Part shown: piece after piece, positions 52,715 to 62,196 of the stretch
How the letters are laid out: every line of letters starts with the position of its first letter
How positions within the stretch are numbered: position 1 is the stretch's first letter
From: G958295645 sp965242735
Lineage (GTDB): Bacteria; Gemmatimonadota; Gemmatimonadetes; Longimicrobiales; Gaopeijiaceae
Reading direction: 5' to 3'
NCBI GenBank assembly: GCA_965242735.1
Contig: OZ251497.1
Coordinates: forward strand, 1,674,001 to 1,738,000
DNA length: 64,000 nucleotides
Position numbers and translations under genes: made by a program
Notes under the pieces: generated by a model
The model's database searches: none
The model's input: the letters and a program-made list of their open reading frames with translations, nothing else
What the model was told of the DNA's origin: nothing

Positions 52715-52741
52715 GAAAATCGGGGGGGGGGGGGGATTTTC
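52715..52741. promoter_or_regulatory. 14-base G/C homopolymer flanked by inverted repeats
   Basis: Plus strand: GAAAATC (52715-52721), G14 (52722-52735), GATTTTC (52735-52741). On the autotransporter's sense strand it is a C14 tract 84-97 bases upstream of ATG 52638. It also lies in frame, directly after GTG AAA ATC at 52743-52735. Homopolymers of this length slip readily. Depending on the start, length changes would alter promoter spacing or the reading frame. Confidence 0.85.
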
Positions 52742-52768
52742 ACCTTGTGCAGTCCTCGTCTCGTCCAG

Positions 52769-53062
52769 TCAGGAACCAACGTTCGGCCAACCGATGCTCG
52801 ACAAGATACGATGGAGTCTCCGGCTCTCGCAAGCCCCCCCTAGCCCGCAGACGGAGGGGGCGCGGTCTTCCAGCGGCGGTGCGTTCCGGATGCGCGCCGG
52901 CGCGTCCATGAACTCGAAGAGCCGCTCGGCGCCCGCCAAGCCCGGCTGCACCATGGCGGGCAGCTTGCTCAGGTACTTGACGGGCGCGTACAGGCGCGTG
53001 CCGCTCAGCGAGTTGTCCACGACCACCATCCTCGCCCCGTACCACAGCAGGATCGACGTCCC
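52769..53062 (-). pseudogene. Fragment of an ABC exporter transmembrane domain
   Basis: From 53062 the frame reads TSILLWYGARMVVVDNSLSG, LYAPVKYLSKLPAMVQPGLA, GAERLFEFMDAPARIRNAP, which is the last third of an MsbA-type ABC exporter membrane domain, including the conserved coupling to the start of the linker. The ATPase domain is missing and the sequence turns into unrelated residues near 52870. It begins directly after the PorV-like gene stop. This is a decayed or deleted gene. Confidence 0.65.
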
Positions 53063-53064
53063 TG

Positions 53065-54105
53065 CTAGAAGGCCACGCCGAAGCTGACGTGAACCGGCTC
53101 GCTCTCGCCCGTCACCGGCGAGCGCGTCAGCGACTTGGCGAGATGCAGGTCGAAGCGGTCGACGCGGAACCCGACGCCGACGGACGCGCCGTTGGTCTGA
53201 TCAAGTTCCCCGCCGACGTAGCCCGCGCTCACTGAGAACAGGTCCGCGGCCCAGAAGTCCAGGCCGAGGTAGTAGGAGGGAGATCCGACGTCACGCGCCC
53301 GGTCCTCGACCTCCAGGGCGAGCCACAGTTCCGTGGCCGCCGCCTCGGCGATCCAGTGCAGCACCTCGTAGGCGGCCGCGAAGCGGAGCCGCATCGGCAG
53401 GGGATCAGCCTGCTCTTCGTTTCGGATCCGGAAGTCCGTGCCCGCGTGCGCCAGCATGGCGCCGAAGCGCAAGGGAACGCCCGCCAGCGGGATCGCCTGC
53501 ACGCCGACATCGACGGCGTAGGCGGAGCTGGTGGTCTCGAGATCCTGGCACCGGCCGCGGCATGCGCCCCTGAACTGGACGAGCTTCATGTTGACGCCCG
53601 CATGGACCCGGCCGCCGAACGACGCCGCGAAGCTGACGATGGCCAGGTGGTTTCGGACCGAGAGCAACCCCAGCGTGTTGCCGAATTGGTCCCGCAGATC
53701 CTGTTCGCCCACGTCGAGCAGGAAGTAGGACGCCCCGAACGTGCCCACTCCGTGCCAAGGCACCAGCACGTTGACGGCCGTGGACGGGCCGGCCAGCTGG
53801 TCGCCCCGGTACACCATGACCCGCCGGCGCGTCTGCTCGGCCAGCGCCGCCGGATTCCAAAAAGCGCCTTCTTCCGTCGGCAGCGCCGTCATGGCGCGCC
53901 CCAGCCCCACGCCACGTGCGCCCACCGGCAACAGCAGAAAGAGGGCGCCTTCTTGCGCATGGGCTCGTTCGCTCTGGGCGTCGGCCGCAGCCGGCCCCAG
54001 GCCGACGACGAAAGCGAGCGCCCCAACCGCCGACGCCATGCGCCGCCCCCGGCGCCCCCGGCGCGACTCAGCTGCCGCGGCGCTGCGCGCACGACCGAAC
54101 TCCAT
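53065..54105 (-). CDS. PorV/PorQ family outer-membrane protein
   Basis: A 346-residue outer-membrane beta-barrel of the PorV/PorQ (UPF0164) family. A signal peptide (MASAVGALAFVVGLGPAAADAQ) is followed by LLLPVGARGVGLGRAMTALP and GAFWNPAALAEQ, the standard opening of these proteins (Gly-Ala-Arg-x-x-Gly-x-Gly... WNPAxL). Alternating strands end in HVSFGVAF, with a C-terminal Phe. PorV acts in type IX secretion in Bacteroidota; family members elsewhere have unknown roles. ATG 54105 has GGGAGGG upstream. It begins only 223 bases after the 16S rRNA 3' end on the same strand. Confidence 0.8.
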   Translation of the reverse strand: MEFGRARSAAAAESRRGRRGRRMASAVGALAFVVGLGPAAADAQSERAHAQEGALFLLLPVGARGVGLGRAMTALPTEEGAFWNPAALAEQTRRRVMVYRGDQLAGPSTAVNVLVPWHGVGTFGASYFLLDVGEQDLRDQFGNTLGLLSVRNHLAIVSFAASFGGRVHAGVNMKLVQFRGACRGRCQDLETTSSAYAVDVGVQAIPLAGVPLRFGAMLAHAGTDFRIRNEEQADPLPMRLRFAAAYEVLHWIAEAAATELWLALEVEDRARDVGSPSYYLGLDFWAADLFSVSAGYVGGELDQTNGASVGVGFRVDRFDLHLAKSLTRSPVTGESEPVHVSFGVAF

Positions 54106-54326
54106 CAAGCCCTCCCTCTTGCGCCTCCAGCCCGCCGAGACCGTCGCCCGCAGGGCGAGGATGCGTCCGGGCGGCCGAGAAGCCGCTCGATCTTCGGCCG
54201 GACGCGCATTCCCAGCCCGCGGCATCGCGCGGCGGCGACGACAAACGAGATCGCGAGAAGCGGACGGGTAGACGTCGAGATTCTTTCGAAACGGCTCCGA
54301 AGGAACGCGTTTCTACTCGAAACTCC

Positions 54327-55892
<1,566 letters not shown>

Positions 55893-56072
55893 GTTGGAAA
55901 AGCTCGAACAGCTCTTTCGAACGCTGGATCTCGATGGATCCCTTCGTTCGGAATCTGCGTTGGTTGACCCGGATCGTCGGCTGGGGCGCGCGAAACGCCG
56001 CCAAACCGAGTCTCCACCGGAAGGACACAGCGCCCTCCGGCTTCGGGCCCGCCCGCTTCTCACGACCTCGAT

Positions 56073-56078
56073 TGTCAA
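56073..56078 (-). promoter_or_regulatory. Candidate -35 box for the 16S rRNA gene
   Basis: On the minus strand TTTTTTGACA contains a perfect TTGACA and an upstream T-run about 180 bases before the 16S 5' end. No convincing -10 is at the expected 17-base spacing (CGGGCG), so assignment is weak. The 55893-56215 stretch otherwise holds only leader sequence, with no gene or tRNA. Confidence 0.3.
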
Positions 56079-56215
56079 AAAAGCAAGAAGAGGTCCAGGA
56101 CGGTCCTCTCTCGAATCCTGGCGGGAACGATAACCACGGCTTCCCGCGGCGTCAAGCGGCCCCGCGGGAGGACCGCTCCCGAGCCGCCCCAGCCGCAAGC
56201 TCTCTCCGCCACACG

Positions 56216-56290
56216 GGTGGGCGACCGGATTCGAACCGGCGACCTCCGGAACCACAATCCGGCGCTCTAACCGACTGAGCTACGCCCACC
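56216..56290 (-). tRNA. tRNA-His (GTG)
   Basis: The cloverleaf is complete: acceptor GTGGGCG/CGCCCAC, D arm GCTCAGTCGGTTAGAGC, anticodon arm CCGGA-TTGTGGT-TCCGG giving anticodon GTG, and T arm GCCGG-TTCGAAT-CCGGT. The extra 5' G (-1) opposite the C73 discriminator is the tRNA-His hallmark. CCA is not encoded. Confidence 0.96.
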
Positions 56291-56608
56291 AACTGGCCGC
56301 CCCGCAATGGGCGGAGCCAGGAAGGATAACGGGTCGGCGCGGATTCGCCAAGCGGCAAGAGGGGCCATCCCCGGCGCGGGTGGCGGGGCGCCGGCAGCGG
56401 CGCCTCGCGGAGGAGTAACGGCGGTCCATTCCCGGCGCGGGTGGCCGGAGCTCGTGGAATTTCCGTAGGCCGAGGACGTTCCGTGGGCCCAGGGACTTTG
56501 CGAAGGCCGCCGCGCGCCTGCAAACTTGCTGGGCAGGGGCCGTGCACAGCCAGGACAAGCCTCGGCCGGCCGTCCCCTTCGTCCTCCCGAAACGGAAACG
56601 CGCCTGCC
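56291..56608. other. Intergenic region with a duplicated 20-bp sequence
   Basis: CCATCCCCGGCGCGGGTGGC at 56365-56384 recurs as CCATTCCCGGCGCGGGTGGC at 56426-56445. The region must include the promoter of the serine hydrolase gene and the tRNA-His promoter. I see no coding sequence. Confidence 0.6.
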
Positions 56609-58117
56609 ATGCTCCGCCGCCTCGCCCTCGCCGCTCTCTTGTCCGCGCCGGTCCTCCCAATCGCCTGCAACCCCGGAGCCGACGCCGACGCCACCGACGC
56701 CGACGCCGCCAGGGACGCCCTGCTCGCGCGCGCGGACTCCCTCGAGCTTCCCGGCGATTGGGTCGTCCCGCCCGGCGATCCCATGTCGCACGCCGTCGCG
56801 GGCTTCGCCAAGATCCTCTGCTCGAACGTCTTCCTTTCCGGCTTGGATCCGGCCTTCGCGGCGGAGCACACCGGCTTCTTCACGGCGCCCCGGGAGGCCC
56901 GCGGGCTCGTGACCGACACGGTCGTGGACTACGCGGCCCAGCGCGTGCGCTTGACGTTGCCCGACGGCTCCACGCGCTCGGCCAAGCGGCACGGCGACCA
57001 AGGATGCGTCGCGCTGCCGCCCGGCGAGACGGAGCCCTACTACGAGCCCGTGACGGTGGAATCCAGCTTGCCCGACGCCGCCACGACGCCGTGGCCGCTG
57101 GGCGACCAGCTGCCGGACGCGCCGATGCCCGAGGAACTGGACATGGACTTGGTCGCCGAGGCCGTGGACGCCGCGTTCGGTCCGCCCGAAGCGCTGACGG
57201 CCGCCTTCGTCGTGACGTACCAGGGCCGCTTGGTGGCGGAGCGCTACCGCGACGGCATCGACCACACGACCCCGCTGGAGAGCTGGTCGATGGGCAAGAG
57301 CCTCACCGGCACGCTGATGGGCGTGCTGATTCAGCGGGGCGTCTACGATCTCTGGCAGCCCGCGCCCGTGCCGGAGTGGCAGGGCGAGGGCGACCCGCGC
57401 CGCGCCATTCGGATCGCGGACGTCATGCGGATGTCGTCGGGCCTGCGCTTCCGGGCGCCGCAAGACCCGGACTTCGACCCGGACGTCGGCTACGCGGACC
57501 ACCACTACGTCTACACCGGCACCGTCAACTCGTTCGAATGGGCGGCCGGCAAGGACCTGCAGTGGGAGCCCAACCAGGTCGGCCGGTACCGCAATTCCGA
57601 TCCGGTGATCGCCAACTACCTGATCCGCCTGGGAGTCGAGAGCCTGGGCGAGAACTACCACGCCTTCCCGCAGCGCGCGCTGTTCGACAAGCTGGGCATC
57701 CGCAACCTGATCGCGGAGACGGATCCGTACGGCAACTTCCTGCTCCAGGGCTACGAGTTCGGCAGCGGACGCGACTGGGCGCGGCTGGGCAACCTCTACC
57801 TGCAGGACGGGGTGTCGAACGGCGAGCGGCTGTTGCCCGAGGGGTACGTGGACTACGTGTCGGAGATCGCGCCGGCGTGGGCGGCGGACGGGAGGCCGAT
57901 CTACGGGGGCGGCTTCTTCTGGGTCAACGGGAGCGGCCGGCTGCCGGTGCCGGAGGACGCGTTCTACATGGCGGGCGCGGGCGGGCAGACGACGCTGATC
58001 GTGCCGTCGCACCAGATGGTGATCGCGCGCCTCGGCCACTACAGCGGCTCCGGCCCCGGCGGCCAAGCCTTCGCCGACGCGTTGCGGCTGCTGATGCGGG
58101 CCGTGGAGCCCCGATGA
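56609..58117 (+). CDS. Serine hydrolase, beta-lactamase family, lipoprotein
   Basis: A 502-residue protein of the class C beta-lactamase/6-aminohexanoate-dimer hydrolase fold. The N terminus is a lipoprotein signal (LSAPVLPIAC). Catalytic Ser-x-x-Lys is SMGK in LESWSMGKSLTGTL, Tyr-x-Asn is YRN in VGRYRNSDPVIANYL, and MSSGLRF, GGGFFWVN and GAGGQTTLIVPSHQMVIARL complete the family set. Likely an envelope esterase or amidase; substrate cannot be told. ATG 56609 starts at the signal peptide. The last codons (MRAVEPR-stop) are repeated 70 bases downstream. Confidence 0.85.
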   Translation: MLRRLALAALLSAPVLPIACNPGADADATDADAARDALLARADSLELPGDWVVPPGDPMSHAVAGFAKILCSNVFLSGLDPAFAAEHTGFFTAPREARGLVTDTVVDYAAQRVRLTLPDGSTRSAKRHGDQGCVALPPGETEPYYEPVTVESSLPDAATTPWPLGDQLPDAPMPEELDMDLVAEAVDAAFGPPEALTAAFVVTYQGRLVAERYRDGIDHTTPLESWSMGKSLTGTLMGVLIQRGVYDLWQPAPVPEWQGEGDPRRAIRIADVMRMSSGLRFRAPQDPDFDPDVGYADHHYVYTGTVNSFEWAAGKDLQWEPNQVGRYRNSDPVIANYLIRLGVESLGENYHAFPQRALFDKLGIRNLIAETDPYGNFLLQGYEFGSGRDWARLGNLYLQDGVSNGERLLPEGYVDYVSEIAPAWAADGRPIYGGGFFWVNGSGRLPVPEDAFYMAGAGGQTTLIVPSHQMVIARLGHYSGSGPGGQAFADALRLLMRAVEPR

Positions 58118-58188
58118 CCGATGCGCCGTCCCGTCGCGACGCTCCACGAGCACGGTCTTGCTCCATGCGGGCCGTGGAGCCCCGATGA
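58095..58188 (+). repeat. 24-bp direct repeat at the hydrolase 3' end, beside tRNA-Arg
   Basis: ATGCGGGCCGTGGAGCCCCG followed by ATGA occurs at 58095-58118, where it encodes the protein's last residues and stop, and again at 58165-58188. The second copy ends 7 bases before the tRNA-Arg 3' end. The 46 bases between show no feature. Confidence 0.9.
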
Positions 58189-58194
58189 ACCGAG

Positions 58195-58267
58195 TGCGCC
58201 CGCCAGGACTCGAACCTGGGACCGTCGGCTTAGAAGGCCGATGCTCTTCCGACTGAGCTACGGGCGC
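58195..58267 (-). tRNA. tRNA-Arg (TCT)
   Basis: Acceptor GCGCCCG/CGGGCGC with an A discriminator, D arm GCTCAGTCGGAAGAGC, anticodon stem TCGGC/GCCGA with loop CTTCTAA giving anticodon TCT, and T arm CCAGG-TTCGAGT-CCTGG. It reads AGA and AGG codons. CCA is not encoded. Confidence 0.96.
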
Positions 58268-58350
58268 GTGTTTGGGGAACGGCGGTCTTCAAGGTAACGA
58301 GTCCGCCCGCCGTGGCCGGATCGGGCTTCGAGGGCTCCACGCGCGTTCAG

Positions 58351-58440
58351 GGCGTGCGGACCGGGGTCGAGCTACTCGATCCGATTGCGGACAAGCTCAC
58401 GCCGGAGCTCTCGCCGGTCTGTCCCTTCCCGTGCCCGCCA
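58351..58440 (+). pseudogene. Decayed pgsA-like fragment
   Basis: GCTACTCGATCCGATTGCGG and the next 8 bases (58371-58398) match the pgsA catalytic segment (LLDPIADKL) in 27 of 28 positions. Weaker similarity continues on both sides (RTGVELLDPIADKLTPELSP versus DTGKLLDPIADKLLLAST). No start or complete fold is present. It lies in the intergenic region before a small membrane protein gene. Confidence 0.6.
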
Positions 58441-58542
58441 ACGCGCCGGCCCCGGTGGCGAGCGGGCCGCCGTCTCGCCAAATTGCGGGGTCTTGCCGGT
58501 GGGTGGCGGGCGGAAGTCCTTGACGCGACGGAGGAGAGGCAA

Positions 58543-58752
58543 ATGGCCGACCGGTCCCAGTGGGAAGACACCACCTTCTTCATCGGCACGCTGCTGCTGA
58601 CGGCGGGCGGAGGGCTCGTCATTCAGGCGGGGCTGGAGACCCGGATCGCGTCGCCGGTCGTCGCCAAGGTGGTTTGGGGAGCGGTCGGGCTGGCGTGGGG
58701 CGCCGTGCTGATCCGCGTCTGGCTGTCTCGCGGAGGCCGAGAACGTCCGTAG
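58543..58752 (+). CDS. Small two-helix membrane protein
   Basis: A 69-residue protein, MADRSQWEDTTFFIGTLLLT at the start, with two hydrophobic helices (FFIGTLLLTAGGGLVIQAG; VVWGAVGLAWGAVLIRVWL) and a basic C terminus (SRGGRERP). ATG 58543 has a strong GGAGGAGAGG ribosome-binding site 3-12 bases upstream, good evidence that it is real. It ends 4 bases from the Ku stop in convergent orientation. Function unknown. Confidence 0.7.
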   Translation: MADRSQWEDTTFFIGTLLLTAGGGLVIQAGLETRIASPVVAKVVWGAVGLAWGAVLIRVWLSRGGRERP

Positions 58753-58756
58753 CGGC

Positions 58757-59635
58757 TCAGGCGTTCGCCACCTTCTTGGCGGGCTCCGCCGCCGCGCCGT
58801 CAGTCTTTCCCCGATCTTCCGCTCCCGCGCCGCCGCTCGAGCCGCCCGCGGCCGCGGCCGGGTCTTGGGACTCCAGGCTCGCCTTGAGCGCCTCCATCAG
58901 GTCGATGATCTTGGTCTCCGGACGCTCCTGCGGCGCCAACGTGATCTCCTCGCCCTCGATCTTGCGGTCGATGAGTTCCTGGACGCGCTCGCGCACCTCG
59001 TCCTTGTAGCGAGACGGATCGAACGCTTCCGCCGTGGCGTTGGCCACCAGCTGCTTGGCCAAAGCGAGCTCCTCGTCGCTGACCTCGCCCTCTTCGCGCG
59101 GCACTTCGTCGAACGAGCGCACCTCGTCCGCGTAGAGCAGCTGCTCCAGCGCCAGGCCGTCTTCCACGGGCCGGATCGCGGTCAGGTACTGCTTGCCCCG
59201 CGCGGCGTAGCGCGCGATCGCCACGACGCCCGCGTCCGCCAAGGCGGCGGAAAGAAGCCGGTAGGCGCGCCCGCCGCCCTTGGCGGGTCCCAAGTACCAG
59301 GCCCGGCTGACTTGCGCGCGATCGATGGCGCCGGCCGGCACGAACTCGTCGATCTCGATGAGGTCCGTGGCCTGCGCCTCCAACGCCTTGAGCTCCTCGG
59401 CCTCGAACGTCACGTACTGGTTCTTGGCGATCTCGTACCCCTTGATCATGTTCTCCCGGGGCACGAGATCGCCGGTGCCGACGTCCACGTACTGCTGCTT
59501 GACCCTGGCGCCGGTCTCCCGGTTGATCCAGTTGAAGCGGATTCTCGCCGCCGACTCGCCGGCGGAGTACAGCTTCACCGGAAGCGAGACGAGACCAAAG
59601 GAGATGGTCGAGGCGGCAATCGGGCGGGCGCTCAT
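58757..59635 (-). CDS. ku: Non-homologous end-joining protein Ku
   Basis: Bacterial Ku binds DNA ends as a homodimer and recruits LigD. The 292-residue protein starts MSARPIAASTISFGLVSLPV, and continues with RFNWINRETGARVKQQYVD, VTFEAEELKALE, EFVPAGAIDRAQVSRAWYLG and the core beta-barrel. The C-terminal 40 residues are a Gly/Ala/Asp-rich extension with a basic finish (EPAKKVANA), the region that usually binds LigD or DNA. Its ATG is only 26 bases from the ligD ATG on the other strand. Confidence 0.95.
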   Translation of the reverse strand: MSARPIAASTISFGLVSLPVKLYSAGESAARIRFNWINRETGARVKQQYVDVGTGDLVPRENMIKGYEIAKNQYVTFEAEELKALEAQATDLIEIDEFVPAGAIDRAQVSRAWYLGPAKGGGRAYRLLSAALADAGVVAIARYAARGKQYLTAIRPVEDGLALEQLLYADEVRSFDEVPREEGEVSDEELALAKQLVANATAEAFDPSRYKDEVRERVQELIDRKIEGEEITLAPQERPETKIIDLMEALKASLESQDPAAAAGGSSGGAGAEDRGKTDGAAAEPAKKVANA

Positions 59636-59661
59636 GCCAGGGAATCTGTAGCTTTTTAGTC
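59636..59661. promoter_or_regulatory. 26-bp divergent ku-ligD start region
   Basis: Only 26 bases lie between the two start codons. Each promoter must therefore lie inside the opposite coding sequence, or the genes have leaderless transcripts. AT-rich TGTAGCTTTTTAGTC at 59647-59661 is the sole AT patch. Confidence 0.4.
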
Positions 59662-62196
59662 ATGAAGGCAAGGCGCGCGGACGGCAAGGACGAGAGTCGC
59701 CTCGACAACTACCGGGCAAAGCGGTCGGCGTCGGCCACCGGCGAGCCCTTCGGGGGCGGCCCCAGCGCGGGCGGGCGGCTCTTCGTCGTGCAGAAGCACA
59801 AGGCGAGCTCCCTGCATTGGGACCTCCGCCTCGAAATGGACGGCGTGCTCGCGTCGTGGGCGGTGCCGAAGGGGCCCTCTCCCAACCAAGGCGACAAGCG
59901 GCTGGCCGTTCACGTCGAGGATCATCCGCTGGAATACGCGGACTTCGAGGGCGTCATCCCAGCCGACAACTACGGCGCGGGGCCGTCGATCGTGTGGGAC
60001 CGCGGGTCCTGGCAGCCCGTGGGCGACCCGGTGGAAGGCATGGCCGCGGGCAAGCTCCTGTTCGACCTGCACGGCTACAAGCTGCGCGGCCGCTGGACGC
60101 TCGTCCGAACCAAGGGGGGCGAGGCCAACCACTGGCTGCTCATCAAGGAGCGCGACGCCTACGAAGACCCGGACGGCGGCACGGAAGACTATCCGGACGA
60201 CTCGATCCTTTCCGGTCTCACGGTCGAGCAGCTGGAGAAGGGCGGAGACGTGGGAGCGGCGATCCGCGAGCGGTGCCGGGGGCTCGGAGCGCAGGAGGGG
60301 AAGGTGGACGGCCGGGCGGCGACGCCGATGCTCGCCGAGGCCGATTCCGAGCCGTTCTCGCGCGACGGATGGGTGTTCGAGATCAAGTACGACGGCTACC
60401 GGCTGCTCGGCGAGGGCGGGGGCCGGGAGGCGCGGTTGCTGTCGAGGAACGGCAACGACCTGACGCGGACGTTTCCGGAGGTGGCGCGGGCGGTGCGCGG
60501 CCTGCCGTACGAGGGCTTCGTGCTCGACGGCGAAGTCGTCGTTTCCGGGCCGTCCGGGCTGCCCAGCTTTCAGCTCCTCCAAGCTCGGGGACGCCTGCGC
60601 CGGGAACGCGACGTCGCCCGGGCGGCCGCGGAACGGCCGGCCACCTACTTCGCCTTCGACCTCCTCGCGTTCGAGGGACTAGACCTGCGTCCCCTGCCCC
60701 TCTTGGCGCGCAAGGAGATTCTGCGCGAGGCGCTGCCGACGGTGGGGCCGATCCGCTATTCGGACCATGTCGCCCGCGAGGGCAAGGCCGTGTTCGAGCG
60801 GATCGCGGCCATGGGCCTCGAGGGCGTGGTGGGCAAGCGCGGGGACTCGCCCTACGTCGGCGGGCGCAGCCGGGCCTGGGTCAAGGTGCGGACGGCGCGG
60901 ACGGGAGACTTCGCGGTGCACGGCTTCACCGAACCGGAGTCCGGCGACGGATTCGGAGCGCTTCACTTGGCGCAGTACGACGCGCAGGGCGAAGCGGTCT
61001 ACCGCGGCAAGGTCGGCAGCGGATTCTCGGTGGCGGCGATGGCGGAAATGAGCCGTGCGCTGCGCCGCTTGCCGCCCGCTGAGCCGCCCAAGGGCGCCGG
61101 CGGCGCGGGCCGGGGAAGACATCGTTGGACGACGCCCGCCCTGGTGGCCGAGGTCCAGTTCATCGAGACGACGAAGGGGGGCCACCTCCGGCAGCCCACG
61201 TTCCTTCGGCTGCGCGACGACAAGACGCCCGCCGAATGCGCCTTGGCCGAGCCGGACGGCGGGCCGTTGCCGGAGCCGGTGGAAATCGAGAAGGCCCAAG
61301 TCGAGAAGCAGGTTCACTTCTCCAACCTGGACAAGACGTTGTGGCCCGAGGACGGATACGCGAAGCGCGACCTGCTCGACTACTACCGCGCCGTTTCGCC
61401 ATGGATCCTGCCCCATTTGCGCGACCGGCCCGTCGTGCTGACGCGCTACCCGGACGGCATCCACGGCAAGTCGTTCTTTCAGAAGAACGCGCCGGCCTTC
61501 GCGCCCGCGTGGATACGCAAGGTGCGCATCTACAGCGAAGGCGCCGAGCGCGAAATCGACTACTTCGTGGCCGACGACGTGGAAACGCTGCTGTACTTGG
61601 CGAACAGCGCCGGCATCCCGTTGCACATGTGGCTGAGCCGGACGCCGGACTTGGCTCGGCCGGACTATTGCGTGCTCGACTTGGATCCCGGGGAAGCGCC
61701 GTTCGATCACGTGGTGCGAATCGCCCTGATCCTCAAGCAGGTGTCCGACGAGATCGAGCTGCCCGTGTTCGTCAAGACGAGCGGCTCCGCCGGGCTGCAC
61801 TTGGCGTTTCCGCTGGGCGGCATGGCGACCCACCAGCAGTCGCGGCAGATCGGCGAGCTGCTGGCGCACATGGCGATCCGCGAGTCCAGCGGCATCGCCA
61901 CGGTGGAGCGCAGGCCGTCGCAACGAAAAGGCAAGGTGTACGTGGACTACGTGCAGAACGGGCAGGGGCGTCTCGTCGCCGCTCCCTATTGCGTGCGGGC
62001 CCGGCCCGGAGCGACGGTGTCCGCGCCGCTCGACTGGACCGAAGTGGACGAGAGCCTGTCGTTGCGGGACCACACCATCCGGACCCTGCCGGCGCGCATG
62101 GAGGCGCTCGGCCGGGATCCCTTCGGCGGCGTCCTGGACGTCAAGCCCGACCTTCGGGGCGCGCTGGACCGGCTGCGCCGGGCGCTGGGCGCCTAG
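59662..62196 (+). CDS. ligD: Multifunctional DNA ligase LigD
   Basis: LigD repairs double-strand breaks with Ku. The 844-residue protein has the order phosphoesterase, ligase, polymerase, as in Pseudomonas. The 3'-phosphoesterase domain (residues 35-190) has KHKASSLHWDLRLEMDGVL and DNYGAGPSIVWDRG. The ligase domain has adenylated Lys242 in FEIKYDGYRLL and motif IV GLEGVVGKRGDSPY. The polymerase domain starts near 560 with NLDKTLWPEDGYAKRDLLDY and has the metal aspartates in CVLDLDPGEAPFD, plus KTSGSAGLHLAFPL. Its TAG stop shares the CTAG with the convergent MFS gene stop. Confidence 0.95.
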   Translation: MKARRADGKDESRLDNYRAKRSASATGEPFGGGPSAGGRLFVVQKHKASSLHWDLRLEMDGVLASWAVPKGPSPNQGDKRLAVHVEDHPLEYADFEGVIPADNYGAGPSIVWDRGSWQPVGDPVEGMAAGKLLFDLHGYKLRGRWTLVRTKGGEANHWLLIKERDAYEDPDGGTEDYPDDSILSGLTVEQLEKGGDVGAAIRERCRGLGAQEGKVDGRAATPMLAEADSEPFSRDGWVFEIKYDGYRLLGEGGGREARLLSRNGNDLTRTFPEVARAVRGLPYEGFVLDGEVVVSGPSGLPSFQLLQARGRLRRERDVARAAAERPATYFAFDLLAFEGLDLRPLPLLARKEILREALPTVGPIRYSDHVAREGKAVFERIAAMGLEGVVGKRGDSPYVGGRSRAWVKVRTARTGDFAVHGFTEPESGDGFGALHLAQYDAQGEAVYRGKVGSGFSVAAMAEMSRALRRLPPAEPPKGAGGAGRGRHRWTTPALVAEVQFIETTKGGHLRQPTFLRLRDDKTPAECALAEPDGGPLPEPVEIEKAQVEKQVHFSNLDKTLWPEDGYAKRDLLDYYRAVSPWILPHLRDRPVVLTRYPDGIHGKSFFQKNAPAFAPAWIRKVRIYSEGAEREIDYFVADDVETLLYLANSAGIPLHMWLSRTPDLARPDYCVLDLDPGEAPFDHVVRIALILKQVSDEIELPVFVKTSGSAGLHLAFPLGGMATHQQSRQIGELLAHMAIRESSGIATVERRPSQRKGKVYVDYVQNGQGRLVAAPYCVRARPGATVSAPLDWTEVDESLSLRDHTIRTLPARMEALGRDPFGGVLDVKPDLRGALDRLRRALGA

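Noticed and set aside
45769..52911. A 2380-codon open frame on the plus strand opposite the autotransporter
   Set aside because: Composition is Arg/Ala/Gly-rich with no family motifs. It arises from high GC and the repeat structure of the true gene on the minus strand.
56100..58153. A 628-codon minus-strand frame opposite the serine hydrolase
   Set aside because: No motifs; it is a GC-driven shadow of the lipoprotein gene and spans the tRNA-His.
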